From Megaustenia siamemsis (lineage: Eukaryota; Mollusca; Gastropoda; Stylommatophora; Ariophantidae), in contig JAVIAB010000160.1 of NCBI GenBank assembly GCA_032433765.1, positions 39,367,917 to 39,431,916 of the forward strand: DNA of 64,000 nt, read 5' to 3'. Positions 11,355 to 23,160 of the stretch are shown one piece after another. The position numbers and the translations under genes are program-made. How positions within the stretch are numbered: the stretch's first letter is position 1; each line of letters opens with the position of its first letter. Under the pieces are notes generated by a model that was not told the origin of the DNA, did not search any database, and worked only from the letters and a program-made list of their open reading frames with translations.

Positions 11355-11656
11355 CACTGTATTTAGATGTATAATGAAAACTATACTGTATTTAGATGTA
11401 TAATGAAAACTATACTGTATTTAGATGTATAATGAAAACTACACTGTATTTAGATGTATAATGAAAACTGCACTGTATTTAGATGTATAATGAAAAGTAC
11501 ACTGTATTTAGATGTATAATGAAAACTACACTGTATTTAGATGTATAAAGAAAACTATACTATATTTAGATGTATAATGAAAACTACACTGTATTTAGAT
11601 GTATAATGAAAACTATACTATATTTAGATGTATAATGAAAACTACACTGTATTTAG
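11355..11656. repeat. 29-bp minisatellite, left part
   Basis: About ten units of ACTGTATTTAGATGTATAAT plus GAAAACTAC. The array is cut by SINE-A at 11657 and one further partial unit follows at 11927-11945. Confidence 0.95.
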
Positions 11657-11926
11657 GGGGCCGCGATAGCTCAGTGGTTAGTGAACTGGACTACCACGGA
11701 CAAGGGATAGGGTTCGATCCCAACCGACGGCTTCCGGGTTCACCCAGCCTTAAATGGGTACCGGATTTTTTTCTGGGAAAGTAAAGCTGCACGGGCGTAA
11801 TACTGACCACATTACCCCAAAAATCATGTGCTGAAGGTCTGTAAAATATAGGGTCACTAACACCATATTTCCCTATACGCCACTTGGTGTGACGTGGGTA
11901 CTTTACTTTTACTACTTACACTGTAT
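11657..11926 (+). mobile_element. SINE-A, full-length reference copy
   Basis: The head is GCCGCGATAGCTCAGTGGTT (A box) followed by GGTTCGATCCC (B box). The body follows with ACCCAGCCTTAAATGGGTAC, TTCTGGGAAAGTAAAG, CACATTACCCCAAAAATCAT, TCACTAACACCATATTTCCC and CGCCACTTGGTGTGACG, and it ends in a CTTTA/CTTTTA tail. The direct repeat TACACTGTATTTAG at 11643-11656 and 11927-11940 could be a target-site duplication or simply the satellite unit. Head and boxes indicate RNA polymerase III transcription, with mobilisation by a LINE that recognises the tail. Confidence 0.93.
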
Positions 11927-11945
11927 TTAGATGTATTTATGAGAA

Positions 11946-12800
11946 TGGCTGTTTGCATAGAACCCACTATACATTATCGAAAGAACATGTATATAAATAT
12001 TGCAATAAATTTAACCAACTAACCACTTATCTTGGATATACATTAATTGGACTTCCGGTCAATATGGCGGATAGGCAGAAGGAATCCTTGAGACGCTATC
12101 TGAAAAGTGTTCCTTATTGCAATTTCATCATATTCCTCGTCCGGCTTGCTGCAGGAGCTACTGAGTTAAGTGATCTGTGCACCTCGTGAGCTGTATTTTT
12201 TTATGCGGATTGTGTTTCGTTATTCCAACTGCTTACGATGAATGATGATATCGTATGACGAAGGACAGTTCGTCTGCGTTCACTTTCAGTGCCGCTTGCC
12301 CTTCTGTCTTTTGGCGTGTACTGTAGCTGCTATGATTCGGACTGCAGCTGTCTTTGTTTGGATCCTTCAATGAGATGAATTTTAATTCAGATGATTCCAC
12401 TGGCACGCACGGTTGAGCAATTATGGATTTTAATTAAGATGATTCCACTGGCACGGGCGGTTGAGCAATTATGGATTTTAATTCGTTTGCAGTGATACCG
12501 GGGCCTTCGACTAACTATAACTATCTAGTTGCATTTCCCTTTCATCACAAAGAACCCTTATCTAACCTGCTAGATCATCTACTTCTGTTGTGCAGTACAA
12601 TTTCTTCTTGATGAAAAATTCGTCTTCTTGGTCTACCCCTTTCTCGACTTCCTAAATCTAAGCTTTCCCTTAATATTCCTTCCAGACCACTGTGTTTATT
12701 TAAGTGGTTCTAACATGTCAATTTTCTCTGTGAGATGTTTATGATCCAGTTCTCCTCGATGGTCAGGTCTTCATTTCTGTTTTTCATTACTCAGGAAATC
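11946..12800. other. Spacer with a 54-bp duplication
   Basis: No gene recognised. At about 12371-12485 a 54-bp segment (TTTTAATTCAGATGATTCCA..., ...GAGCAATTATGG) is repeated twice in tandem. A 78-codon frame at 11953-12189 shows no known domain. Confidence 0.45.
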
Positions 12801-13290
12801 ATAAGAGGTTATCTACTCGACATATGGAAGTGAATTATGGACAGTCGGACAACAAACAAAGATCTTTCGATGCCACAGAATTGTTGCTCTTGCAGAAGAA
12901 TGTTGAAAGTGCCACGGGAAAGCAGAAAAGAGTAACGTTGCAGAGAAGTAAGTAAGAGTAAAGAGCCCCCTTCACGCCAAGTGGCGTATAGGGAATATGG
13001 TGTTAGTGACCATAAATTTTACAGACCTCCAGCACATGATTTTTGAGTTAATGTGGTCGGTATTACGCCCGTGTCGCTTTATTTTCCCAGAAAAAAATCC
13101 GGTACCCATTTTACGGCTGGGTGAACCCGGAAGCCGTTGTTTGGATCGAACCCTACCATACGCGCCCCCCCTCCCCCTCCCGCCGTCCTTTGTAGTCCAG
13201 TTCACTAACCACTGAAATATCGCGGCTGTTGCAGAGAAGGTCTAGGCAAAAACAGAAAGCTTTCTTGGAAAAAGTAACTTCATGGTTCCT
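12801..13290 (+). pseudogene. LINE reverse-transcriptase C-terminal remnant split by a SINE
   Basis: 12801-12948 encodes remnants of a LINE thumb/tail (a TYGSELWTVGQQTK-like stretch, compare TYGSETWT in intact LINEs). The sequence resumes at 13240 after SINE-A with the AEKV..AKTESFLEK-like continuation. Several frame changes are needed. Clade not assignable. Confidence 0.5.
12949..13227 (-). mobile_element. SINE-A copy inside the LINE remnant
   Basis: Reverse orientation: starts with the GTAAAGAGCCCCC tail side, then CGCCAAGTGGCGTATAGGG, and ends at the tRNA-like head (CACTGAAATATCGCGGC). A perfect 12-bp duplication GTTGCAGAGAAG lies at 12937-12948 and 13228-13239. The B-box area is altered (TTGGATCGAACCC...). 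Confidence 0.93.
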
Positions 13291-13818
13291 ACCATTGCTA
13301 AAAATGGGTACCAATTTCTTTTAATTTACAACGCATTGCCTAGGTACATGCCTGTGATGAAAATAGGTTCCGATTTCTTTCTTTTGTGAAAGAGTTTTCG
13401 ACGTTAACGCAATTGGTGAAAATAAGTGCCAGTTACTTCCCTCGAAGAGTATTTTCAAATTCACTTTATTATTGACATTTCAGTGGAATATTATTTATTC
13501 TTCTTGTGTCGACGTGTTTACCTATCATCGATAGGCCAATGTGTGTTCGTGGCCCGACAGGCAAAAATCTATTTTGACAACAATGGCGCCTAGCGGGAAT
13601 GCCCACCCCGAATGTACAATGTCTGTGACGGTAGATGGGGCGGAAGTATCAGAAAAATAATCAAAGGCCCAGAAAGCGAAAACAGCAAAGTGTGTGGTGC
13701 AGAAATAGGCATATTCAGGGCACGAAAGACAAATATGGCTGACCACACCATGAAAGAGATTGTAGCCTCATCGCATACTATTCCAAAGAAAGCCATTGAG
13801 AGAAATTATCAAGTAACC
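13291..13818. other. Spacer, no gene recognised
   Basis: Short overlapping frames on both strands at 13525-13824 show no domain I recognise. Confidence 0.4.
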
Positions 13819-13920
13819 CTATGACAAACTGCACTATCAAATCAAGAGAACGGAATGGTCCTCCATGGTAGTCAACCTTCGATGCGGAGACGGCACTCAA
13901 TGACAATGATGATGATGATT
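13819..13920 (+). mobile_element. RTE family A 3' tail only
   Basis: Matches the last ~100 bp of the RTE at 5266-6221: CTCCATGGTAGTCAACCTTC, GGAGACGGCACTCAATGA, then (TGA)n. A severely 5'-truncated insertion. Confidence 0.85.
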
Positions 13921-14693
13921 GAAAGTGGGTGCCAATTTCCTTATCTTTTTACAGTAAGCTCGGGATTCCCGCCTTTAATGAAAAAGGGGACAAATGGTTC
14001 TTTTATTTTGCCCGTGGGAAAGCAGGGGAGCCTGTCGTGATCAAGTATGTCGCTATTGCTGGTAATACATAAGTGCTAATTGCATATTCCTATTAAGCAA
14101 TGACGTGTCTAAGGCGTTCAATTGTTTTCACGTGACATATTTCGATTGGTAGCGAGCACTGACGCAATGCTCTCACAAGACACAGCCACCTTCTACTTTA
14201 AGGCCAACGGGCAGAAAAAGAATTACCCAATTTTTTTTGACGTTTTCACATTTGCGAGCAGTGACAGTTTTGGGTAGAATGATGTTAGTCGTCTATAACT
14301 CGCATAGCTTAAGACGTCACGATTGCGGGGGTTGTATGGGATTTCCTTATCTGCACACTGGCCTTACTATTATGGATGGCTTCGTACAAGATCACAAGCT
14401 AAGATATGAAATTACTTCCCTTTATTCCATGCACTTGTAGCTATTTGGTTTTCCTGGCGGAAGATTAATGCTCTCCCTTGCTTCGTACATATTTATCTTA
14501 CAAGACATGCGCATTTAGACCAGATCTAGAGGGGAAAGTGCAAGCAACGGAAATGAGATGCTATCAAGAAATAAACCTGTAATATCCTATAGGCAGCATG
14601 TTAGAAATAAAGATGTTCAAATGCGAATCAGACATCTCGAAAGCGAACAAAAATATCATTTTTATCTTCGTTTCTTGTATATTTTGTTAATGT
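13921..14693. other. Spacer, no feature seen
   Basis: Unique sequence. The short frames at 14237-14440 and 14558-14770 have no recognisable motif, and the latter runs into SINE-A. Confidence 0.4.
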
Positions 14694-14703
14694 TTTATGG
14701 CTG

Positions 14704-14974
14704 CGGGAGCCTCGATAGCTCAGTCGTTAGTGAACTGGGCTACAAAGGACAAGAGCTGGTTCGATCCTGATCGACAGCTTCCGGGGTTCACGCGGGTTCA
14801 CCCAGCCTTAAATGAGTACCGGAATTTTTTTCTGGGAAAGTAAAGCGGCACCCGCGTAATGCTGACCACATTAACCCAAAACTCATGTGCCGAAGGTTTG
14901 TAAAAATTATGGTCACTAACACCATATTCTCTATACGGCACTTGACGTGACGGGGGCTCTTTACTTTGCTTCTC
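14704..14974 (+). mobile_element. SINE-A copy
   Basis: Complete head to tail with a small internal duplication of GGTTCAC near 14786-14800. The direct repeat TTTATGGCTG at 14694-14703 and 14975-14984 is the target-site duplication. Confidence 0.93.
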
Positions 14975-14984
14975 TTTATGGCTG

Positions 14985-15251
14985 TTTTTTTTGTTCACAT
15001 CTTAGTAATTCGTGGTACCTGTCCGTTGTGGTGTTTAATAATTATCTTCAAGTGAAATAATTTATTTTTATAAAATAACTCTATTTCATTGTCCACTAGT
15101 TTTATCCCCAAATGATGCGACCTTCGTCAGATACAAATAAACATAAATCAGTTAGAGATTCTAAACTAGAATGAAATGGAATGATTATATTTATATTATG
15201 TAGCGCAATGAAGCGGGAAATGAAAATCGTGAGAGTGAAAGAACTGTCAAG
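14985..15251. other. Spacer, no feature seen
   Basis: Short AT-rich unique stretch. Confidence 0.4.
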
Positions 15252-15265
15252 ATACTAATATGAAT

Positions 15266-15992
15266 CATCATCATGTGCCATACAGGTTGGCGTAGGTGAT
15301 CATGTCCCTCCACAATTTTCTATCTACAGTGCATCGTATGAGTTCTATTGTTGACTGTTTTCCATGCCATGACACCAAGCTATCCAGTATTTTCTCTCTT
15401 TGTCGTCCGCGATCTCTCTTTCCTTTTATTTTGCCAGTTCTAACCAAGTATTCCAACTTTCCTATTCTCATGATGTGCCCAAAAAATGTTGATTGCTGCT
15501 TTCTGATGTTTTTTTAAGAGCTCACTTTTTGGGTTGTCCTCTTTGAGAACTTCCAAAAAAGTCTTTTTAGCTGTCCAGGGAATTTTCAACATTTTTCTGA
15601 GAAATCCCATCTATGTGGCCTAAAATCGTCTTTTCATTTGTTTGTCTACTGTCCATGATTCGCTTCCATAGATCAGAATTGGTTCTATATAGCACCGATG
15701 AACTCTCTTTCTCATTTTTATTGACATAGATTTGTTGCATAAGATATTTTTCATTTTCTGAAATGCTATTTTGGCCTGAGCTATTCTGCTTTTTATTTCT
15801 GTGGTACATCATCCATCTGATGTTATTATTGTGCCAAAGTATTTGAAACGTTCCACTTGTTTCAGATTTGTCTCGTTTATTTTTATGCTGCATGATAGTG
15901 GTGATTGTTTCTTCGATATAACCATTACTTCTGTTTTCTTACTATTCAGACTGAGACCTTTCTTGTTGCTTTCTTTTACTATTATGTCTATC
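15266..15992 (-). pseudogene. RTE family B, 5'-truncated LINE insertion
   Basis: Minus-strand 3' part of an RTE-like LINE. 15809-15994 encodes the RT segment with SKKTEVMVISKKQ, RFKYFGTIITSDG. Further on come the linker and the tail region with GKRDRGRQREKILDS and the closing TYANLYGT before the (ATG)n tail, seen as (CAT)n at 15266-15274. Stops and frame changes interrupt it near 15780-15810. A perfect 14-bp target-site duplication ATACTAATATGAAT lies at 15252-15265 and 15993-16006, so both ends are exact. Related copies: 30225-30863, 33617-34195, 36109-36463, 63113-63400. Confidence 0.93.
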
Positions 15993-16029
15993 ATACTAAT
16001 ATGAATATATCACTAATACCGGCGGATCG

Positions 16030-16320
16030 AACAGACCCTTTTTCAACCTTTAGAGTCATCAATCTCACAATATATACTTCGCTGTCCCACCCAATCTCCT
16101 CTTTTATTAAGGAATACAGAACAAATTTGGTGATCTCTTTGTCTAGTCAGGCCATACATAGTGTCAGGGCTGCCAGCGAGCTTATCGGCCATTTCATTGC
16201 CGTGTACACCAGCGTGCAATCTGTACACCCAGGTTAACAAGCTCACTTCAGAGCCATCAAAGAGGTGCAGACACTGTCTTTCGATCTTCTGAAGCATACT
16301 TTACTACTCAATCACAGATT
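16030..16320 (-). pseudogene. LINE RNase H domain remnant
   Basis: The minus-strand frame at 16043-16297 ends an RNase H domain: VYRLHAGVHGNEMADKLAG corresponds to the usual PGHxGVxGNExAD block with the final catalytic Asp, then QICSVFLNKRGDWVGQ. Upstream catalytic residues are not clearly retained. It is separated by only a few bases from the RTE-B duplication at 15993-16006, so the RTE probably inserted into or beside this older LINE. Confidence 0.7.
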
Positions 16321-16914
16321 TCGTGATCGACGTTCTGTGTAACCAACCATATTACCGCCGCCGTTGCTGCTTCTATCTCCAATCTCATGTTGGACACTTC
16401 AAAATGCTTCAATTGCCAGATTCCCAACCCCAACCAATTGTGCTGTCCACAGGATACGGCACCGTTCATTCTAGATCTTTCCATGGACTAATGCATTGGT
16501 TTCATTCAAGAGGCCTCTATTACTCCTTTTAGTTAATTGTCCATGATAATGTCAATCATTTTTTTTAGAATTACGTTTTCTCCTATGGCCGTCAGTGACC
16601 TTCCAGTCTGTTCACTAGTTGTTTATTATTCACGATCACATGCTTTCCTATTACACGATCAGTAGAACATACGCGCATTGTGTATACGTTGTCAACAGAA
16701 ATCATATTATTTTCTTCGGCTTTTCAGTATATCAAACATCCATGCCATTTTCAATGATATACTGCAAAGTAATCTCCATATAACCAAAATATCAGCCCAT
16801 CTTATCACTCAGAAATGTTTTTGTTAGTCAGTGCTTCTATACTACTAGCTTTTACAGGCTTCACGAAAGGAGAATGTGTTCCGACATTTAAGGAGACTAC
16901 GCAACCAACGGTTT
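16321..16914. other. Spacer, possibly decayed LINE
   Basis: No clear feature. On the minus strand this would precede the RNase H remnant, but I cannot follow a frame. Confidence 0.35.
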
Positions 16915-16916
16915 CC

Positions 16917-17100
16917 TACAATCGACGGCTTCCGGGTTCACCCAGCCTTAGGTGGGTACCGGATTTTTTTCTGGGAAAGGCACGGGCGTAATACCGACCA
17001 CATTACCCCAAAAGGCATGTACTGAAGGTCTGTAAAATATATTGTAACCAACACCATATTCCCTATACGCCACTTGGCGTGACGGGGGCTCTTTACTCTT
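16917..17100 (+). mobile_element. SINE-A copy lacking the tRNA-like head
   Basis: Starts at CAATCGACGGCTTCCGGGTT and runs through the body and CGCCACTTGGCGTGACGG to the CTCTTTAC tail. 5'-truncated. No clear flanking duplication. Confidence 0.9.
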
Positions 17101-17590
17101 TTCTTTGTCTTACCCCACACGGGGCTTACATTTCTATATCCAAGTTTACATTTTTGAAGCACGTGATAAATGTGTAGTTTTTTTTTTCTTCACGGTATCA
17201 AGATTTGGTGGTTGTATCTTCATGAAAGATTGTTGCTGACGACTGGTCAACTGAGTCGATTTCAGTGCACTGCTACCGGTTTACAAAAGATTAAAGGTAA
17301 CTTCAATCGGACGCAAATCTGAAGAATATAAATTCATCTGAGATACATAATATGTGCAGCCCTAGAACATCTGCATAGACTCTGATAGAGATTTTTAGCC
17401 AAATCACATGAAGAAAAATAGTTATGATAAAGATGAATCGGGTAACACAAGAGAAGTTAAATGTGTCTGGGAAAGATTATTTGAGCAACCATACTCAAGA
17501 CTTTAAACTTCTCTAGTAGACAATCTCCGAGACATTCCAATGTTGTTAAGTTTCTCCAAAACAAATGATCCGAGAAAGTTCACGGAGGCT
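17101..17590. other. Spacer, no feature seen
   Basis: Unique AT-rich sequence leading into a minisatellite. Confidence 0.4.
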
Positions 17591-17591
17591 A

Positions 17592-18370
17592 ACTAAATCT
17601 CTCTAAAACACATGAACTGTACATCTCCTCACAAGTTAAATCTCTCTAAAACACATGAACTGGACATCTCCTCACAAGTTAAATCTCTCTGAAACACATA
17701 AACTGGACATCTCCTCACAAGTTAAATCTCCCCCAAAAACACATGAACTGTACAGCTCCTCACAAGTTAAATCTCCCCCAAAAACACATGAACTGTACAG
17801 CTCCTAACAAGTTAAATCTCCCCAAAAACACATGAACTGTACAGCTCCTCACAAGTTAAATCTCCCCCAAAAACACATGAACTGTACAGTTCCTCACAAG
17901 TTAAATCTCACCCAAAAACACATGAACTGTACAGCTCCTCACAAGTTAGATCTCCATAAAACACATGAATCGTACATCTCTTCACATGTTAAATCTCCCC
18001 AAAACACATGAATCGTACAGTTGTTCCTCACAAGTTAAAAATCCCCAAAACACATGAAACACATAGCTCATCACAAGTTAAATTTCCCAAAAACACATAA
18101 ACCGTACAGTTCCTCAAAAGTTAAATCCCCTAAAATGCATCAGCCATATAGTTCCTCACAAGTTAAATCTTCCTAAAGCACATGAATCATACAGCTCTAA
18201 ACAAGTTAAATCTCTCTAAAGCTCATGGACCGTACAGACCCTCACAAGTTAAATCTCCCCAAAGCTCATGAACCGTACAGCTCCTCATAAGTTAAATCTC
18301 CAAAAAAGCATCATCCATATAGTTCATCACAAGTTAAATCTCCCCAAAACACATGAATTGTATAGCTCCA
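17592..18370. repeat. ~44-45-bp minisatellite, about 17 units
   Basis: Unit ACACATGAACTGTACAGCTC plus CTCACAAGTTAAATCTCCCC(CAAAA), with C-run and A-run length changes. Units become more diverged toward the right. Confidence 0.95.
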
Positions 18371-18374
18371 CAGA

Positions 18375-18545
18375 AGTCAAAATTACTGAGAAAAATAAAA
18401 TACTACGGCCACGTCAAAAGATACAATGGGCTAGAAAGAACAATAGTGGAATACATAGTTCCAACTAGAAGAGACTAAGAAGAATTTGGTTTCTCAAGAC
18501 ACCAGAAAGACTTTAAATAGACAATTCAACAGAAGGAAAGAGAGA
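18375..18545 (+). pseudogene. Short RTE-like LINE C-terminal remnant
   Basis: A frame reading YYGHVKRYNGLERTI... matches the GHVKRHNSLLK block of the RTE tail, then degrades. It lies just before the RT/RNase H LINE, which may have inserted into it. Confidence 0.5.
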
Positions 18546-20531
18546 TCTGATCTCAGACAGATACTCTTTCCGACGGGCTGTGCTGAGAGCAAGGTTCTGT
18601 AAGGGACACTCAACCGTTGTAATGAGTACATCATTCTTCGAAGGCTTCCACAGACGGGAGGAGACATGTGCTGCTGCTATAGATCTGGAGGATGCATACA
18701 ACAGGGTACCATTTGAATATCTCATGCATATGCTCCTCAAACTGGCGGTTCACCCCTTCCTCATTAGAAGGATCGCCGCGGCACTGTTTCAGAGGAAGGT
18801 GAGACTCAGATGTGGAAGTTGGTCTTCCGAGCCAATATCCACTTGTCCAGGGCTGCCACAAGGCTCACCATTGTCACCAGTTCTATTTAACGTGTACTCA
18901 ATAACGATCACGGAACAACAGCTGGATGGGAGGGGAAGAACTATGACTTTTGTTGATGCTATTCTGGTATATCGACAGGGAAGAGACAGACGGGGAATTT
19001 CCTCCACAATGCAAGATGAACTCGATCACATTTCTTCCTGGTGTGAGGTTTCAGGTGCCTTGGTTAATCCTAATAAAGCATCAATTTCATGGTTCTCCCT
19101 TAACAATCATATCGTTAATACGACCACACCGGTAGTACGAATGGGGGCTGATGAGGTGAGCAGGGACAAGTTTATGACATACCTCGGAGTTGAGTTTGAT
19201 CGCAGCCTGTGTTTTCGGGACCACATCGACTATGTGATAACAAAATCCCGCAAAGGATTAGCCGCCTTGAAGGTCATGGCAGCTGCCAACATCGAGAAGA
19301 GGCTACTTACTCTTCTGTTCCAGGGATTAATCCTCGCACCAATCGAGTATGCCCTTACAATTCTTGCTGTCAGTACGACTCAAATTGATAGGCTGGGGAA
19401 AATACAAAATGAAGCCAAGCGCATTATCCTGGGATGTAGGAGGTACACTCCCTGTGCAGCAATGAGGTATCTTCTTGACTTTCCAACCATGGATGACATA
19501 ATCAAGATCTGGAGAACACGAGCATACCTGAAGATTACTACAGATAAAGAGCATCCATTACACCACGTGCTCAACACAGTGAAAGGTGCCAGGCTAAAAA
19601 GAGGCAAATCATGGGTGGGTGGAGCAGAAGATGTCATCAAACAGGTTTGTGGTCTTACCAATATCAGCGTTGGTGAGGAGTGGATACCGATGCCTACGTC
19701 ATTCAATGGGACTTTCTCGTGTATTGTCACACTCAACAGGAAAAGTAGGGAACAGAACCCGGTCGTGGTTAATGCCGAGGTCAACGGTCTCATCTGCGAT
19801 AACACCGATGAGAAAGATGCTGTCATCTATACAGACGGATCTGTAAGACGACACCAAAGAAGTGCATGGGCATTTACAGCACGCTCGGCAGGCAGAATAG
19901 TCAAGGAAGACAGTGGTGCATACGTCATGACCACGAGTAGCATGACAATGGAGGTGATGGCAGTGACCAAGGCATTCAAATGGTTAGAGTCACAAGACTA
20001 CATCCACGCATGTATACTGAGTGATTCGATGAGCATGATTAAAAAAGTGGAGGCGGGCTCTGTACGCATGCAATGGGTAGAGTCGTTGCAGAAATCCAAA
20101 ATACGTAAGGTCACCTTTGTCTTTGTCCCTGGACATGCGGGAGTACGGGGAAATGAAAGAGCGGACAGGTTGGCTAGCGGCGCTGTCGTTGAGAACGAGC
20201 AACCAATGGATCGGGGGATATCATCAATGCCATCCGAGATTTGGGAAGAGCACAGGATTTCGATAAACACAGATCCACGTCACTTCTTCGGATGATGGAA
20301 ATGGAAGTTAAGATGGGCACAGCCAGAAATAAGAAACTTAGTGGCCGTGTAAGAAGACTTATCAACCAACATAGAACTGGAGTCGTCAGTCGCTGGACAC
20401 TGAGGGAATTGCTGAGGAGGGGATCTGAGCACCTATGGACATGTTCGGAGTGCAATGATGATGACCGGCAAATAACTCAACTCAATGAGTACATCATAGA
20501 TACGTATGTACTTGTAACATTTAAGGTTTGA
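18546..20531 (+). pseudogene. 5'-truncated LINE with reverse transcriptase and RNase H (I-group type)
   Basis: One open frame of about 580 codons, to 20295, starts within the RT fingers (RARFCKGHSTV, usual GFRxGRST). RT motif A is AIDLEDAYNRV, motif B is GLPQGSPLSPVLFN and motif C is TFVDAILVY. The second catalytic Asp of the usual F(A/V)DD box is Ala (codon 18958-18960), so polymerase activity should be lost. The RNase H domain shows all four acidic residues: IYTDGS (19834), the MTMEVMA Glu (19951), the LSDSMS Asp (20023) and GNERAD (20164), plus PGHAGVRGNE. After a frame change at about 20250-20295 the tail continues in another frame with HLWTCSECNDD, the CxxC element typical after RNase H in I-group LINEs. 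A fragment of this tail recurs at 28195-28245. Endonuclease and ORF1 are absent. Confidence 0.9.
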
Positions 20532-20617
20532 CTTTAGAGTTTTGTATTTAACATTTCCTTAAGCCAATCAAAGCCCTTTAGACCCCTTATTTTAGTATAG
20601 GCTACATACAAGGTATG

Positions 20618-20912
20618 GGAGCCGCGAAAGCTCAGTGGTTAGTGAACGACTACAAAAAACAAGAGGTATGATTCGATCCCAACCGACGGCTTCCAGGTTC
20701 ACCCAGCCTTAAATGGGTAGCGGATTTTTTTTCTGGGAAAGTAAAGCGGCACGGGCATAATACCGACCACATTACCCCAAAAATCATGTGCCGAGGGTCT
20801 GTAAAATATAGGGTCACTAACACCATATTCCCTATACGCCACTTGGCGTGACGGGTCACTAACACCATATTCCCTATACGCCACTTGGCGTGACAGTGGC
20901 TCTTTACTATTT
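20618..20912 (+). mobile_element. SINE-A copy with a duplicated 3' block
   Basis: The head has AGCTCAGTGGTTAGTGAAC and B box GATTCGATCCC. The 3' block GGTCACTAACACCATATTCC...CGCCACTTGGCGTGACG occurs twice in tandem (about 20810-20852 and 20853-20892), making the copy longer than its relatives. Confidence 0.92.
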
Positions 20913-21750
20913 TTTTTTTATAGACAAGGTTTCTGAATCCACCCCGTTCCCCACCTTGGACATTTTCTCTACTTCTCTCCAGTCTAGTCAAATGTTTTTG
21001 AGGGTTTCCGTGACTTCTCTTCTCTATGTACTCCTTAGCATTCCTGGCTTTCTATTTCCCTGTGGGTTCCAAGACAGTACTTATCTTGCTATAAATACTG
21101 ATTTGTTTACTACTGATTTCAGTAACATTTGGTGAAGGATGTACCGATAATGTCGTAGTGGAATGAAATGTTAGGTTTCTCGTACTAGACTATTGCTGTT
21201 TGAAGGTGATGGTGAACATTCCCAACAGAGGAATAAAGAACCCTGTTGCGTCTAGCGACGTTGTAGAAAAATGTGTAACAAAAAATGGCGAATGCGAAAA
21301 AAAATCATTCTATGAAGAAGATTGGAATAAGTAACAACAGCGAGAAATAGAACTGACTAACCTTTCTCACAAACGCTACAATTTAGAACTAAAAAATATA
21401 TATTCCAGTATCCAAGAGTGTCTGGAATCTGATGAGTTTTTACTGGGGAGATCTCTGATGTTAGATAACGTGATACTTCAACCACATGATATGTGATACA
21501 TCCCTCTTGAAAACTAGATAATATTAGTGAAGTGTGCAAAAATGTGTAGATGAACTCTTAGATCCTGGCTGTTGAGGTGTTGGTAACGTTTGACGCGTCA
21601 TCAAGTTTTAAGAAAAGCCACTTTTCAGAGTTCATTTCATATTTTAAATATTATTTTAGTTTATTTTACATATTAGTAAAGAAAACAAGAACAAGGAAAA
21701 AAATAAAACTCTGACATATCAGGGAGTTAAGACACCGTCCAGCAAGTGAA
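20913..21750. other. Spacer, no gene recognised
   Basis: Unique sequence with short frames only. Confidence 0.4.
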
Positions 21751-21754
21751 CTGA

Positions 21755-23160
21755 GTGAGTTCGGCGTCCTACGTCCAAAAACTGAGGCAAGTGAGGTCAG
21801 CGTCCACGTCCAAAAACGGAGGTAGGTGAGGTCAGCGTCTATGTCCAAAAACTGAGGCAAGTGAGGTCAGTGACTACGTCCAAAAACTGAGGCAAGTGAG
21901 GTCAGCGTCCACGTCCAAAAACGGAGGTAGGTGAGGTCAGCGTCTACGTCCAAAAACTGAGGTAAGTGAGGTCAACGTCTACGTCGAAAAACTGAGGCAA
22001 GTGAGGTCAGTGACTACGTCCAAAAACTGAGTTAAGTGAGGTCAGTGACTACGTCCAAAATCTGAGGCAAGTGATGTCAGTGACTACGTACAAAAACTGA
22101 GGTAGGTGAGGTCAGTGACTACGTCCAAAAACTGAGGCAAGTGAGGTCAGTTACTACGTACAAAAACTGCGGTAAGTGAGGTCAGTGACTACGTCCAAAA
22201 ACTGAGATAATTGAGGTCAGTGACTATGTACACAAACTGAGGTAGGTGAGGTCAGTGACTACGTCCAAAACTGAGGTAAGTGAGGTCAGCGTCCAGGTCC
22301 AAAAACTGAGGTAAGTGAGGTCAGCGACTACGTCCAAAAACGGAGGTAAGTGAGGTCAGCGACTACGTCCAAAAACTGAGGTAAGAGAGGTCAGCGGCTA
22401 CGTCGAAAAACTGAGGTAAGTGTGGTCAGTGACCACGTCGAAAAACTGAGGTAAATGATGTCAGCAAATACGTCCAAAAACTGAGCTAAGTGAGGTCAGC
22501 GACTACGTCCAGAAACTGAGGTAAGTGAGGTCAGCGACTACGTCCAGAAACTGAGGTAATGAGGTCAGTGACCCACGTCCAGAAAATGAGGTAAGTTAGG
22601 TCAACGACTACGTTCAGAAACTGAGGTAATGAGGTCAGTGACCCACGTCCAAAAACTGAGCTAAGTGAGGTCAGCGACTACGTCCAGAAACTGAGGTAAG
22701 TGAGGTCAGCGACTACGTCCAGAAATTGAGGTAATGAGGTCAGTGACCCACGTCCAGAAAATGAGGTAAGTTAGGTCAACGACTACGTTCAGAAACTGAG
22801 GTAATGAGGTCAGTGACCCACGCCCAGAAACTGAGGTAAGTGAGATCAGCGACTAAGTCCAGAAACTGAGGTAGGTGAGGGCAGCGACTACGTCGAGACA
22901 CTGAGGTAAGTGAGGTCAGCGACTACGACCAGAAACTGAGGTAGGTGAGGGCAGCGACTACGTCGAGACACTGAGGTAAGTGAGGACAGCGACTATGCCC
23001 AGAAACTAAGTTAAGTGAGGTTAGTGACGTACATCAACAAACTGAGGTAAGTGAGGTCAGCGACTACGTCCAGAAACAGAGGTAACTGAGATCAGTGACC
23101 CACGTCCAGAAACTGAGGTAAGTGAGGTCAGTGACCCACGTCCAAAAACTGAAGTGAGCG
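21755..23160. repeat. 35-bp minisatellite, about 40 units
   Basis: Unit CTGAGGTAAGTGAGGTCAGC plus GACTACGTCCAAAAA. Two regional subtypes exist: CCAAAAACTG on the left and CCAGAAACTG on the right. A two-to-four-unit block with GGTAATGAGGTCAGTGACCC repeats at 22553-22640 and 22728-22820. Confidence 0.96.
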
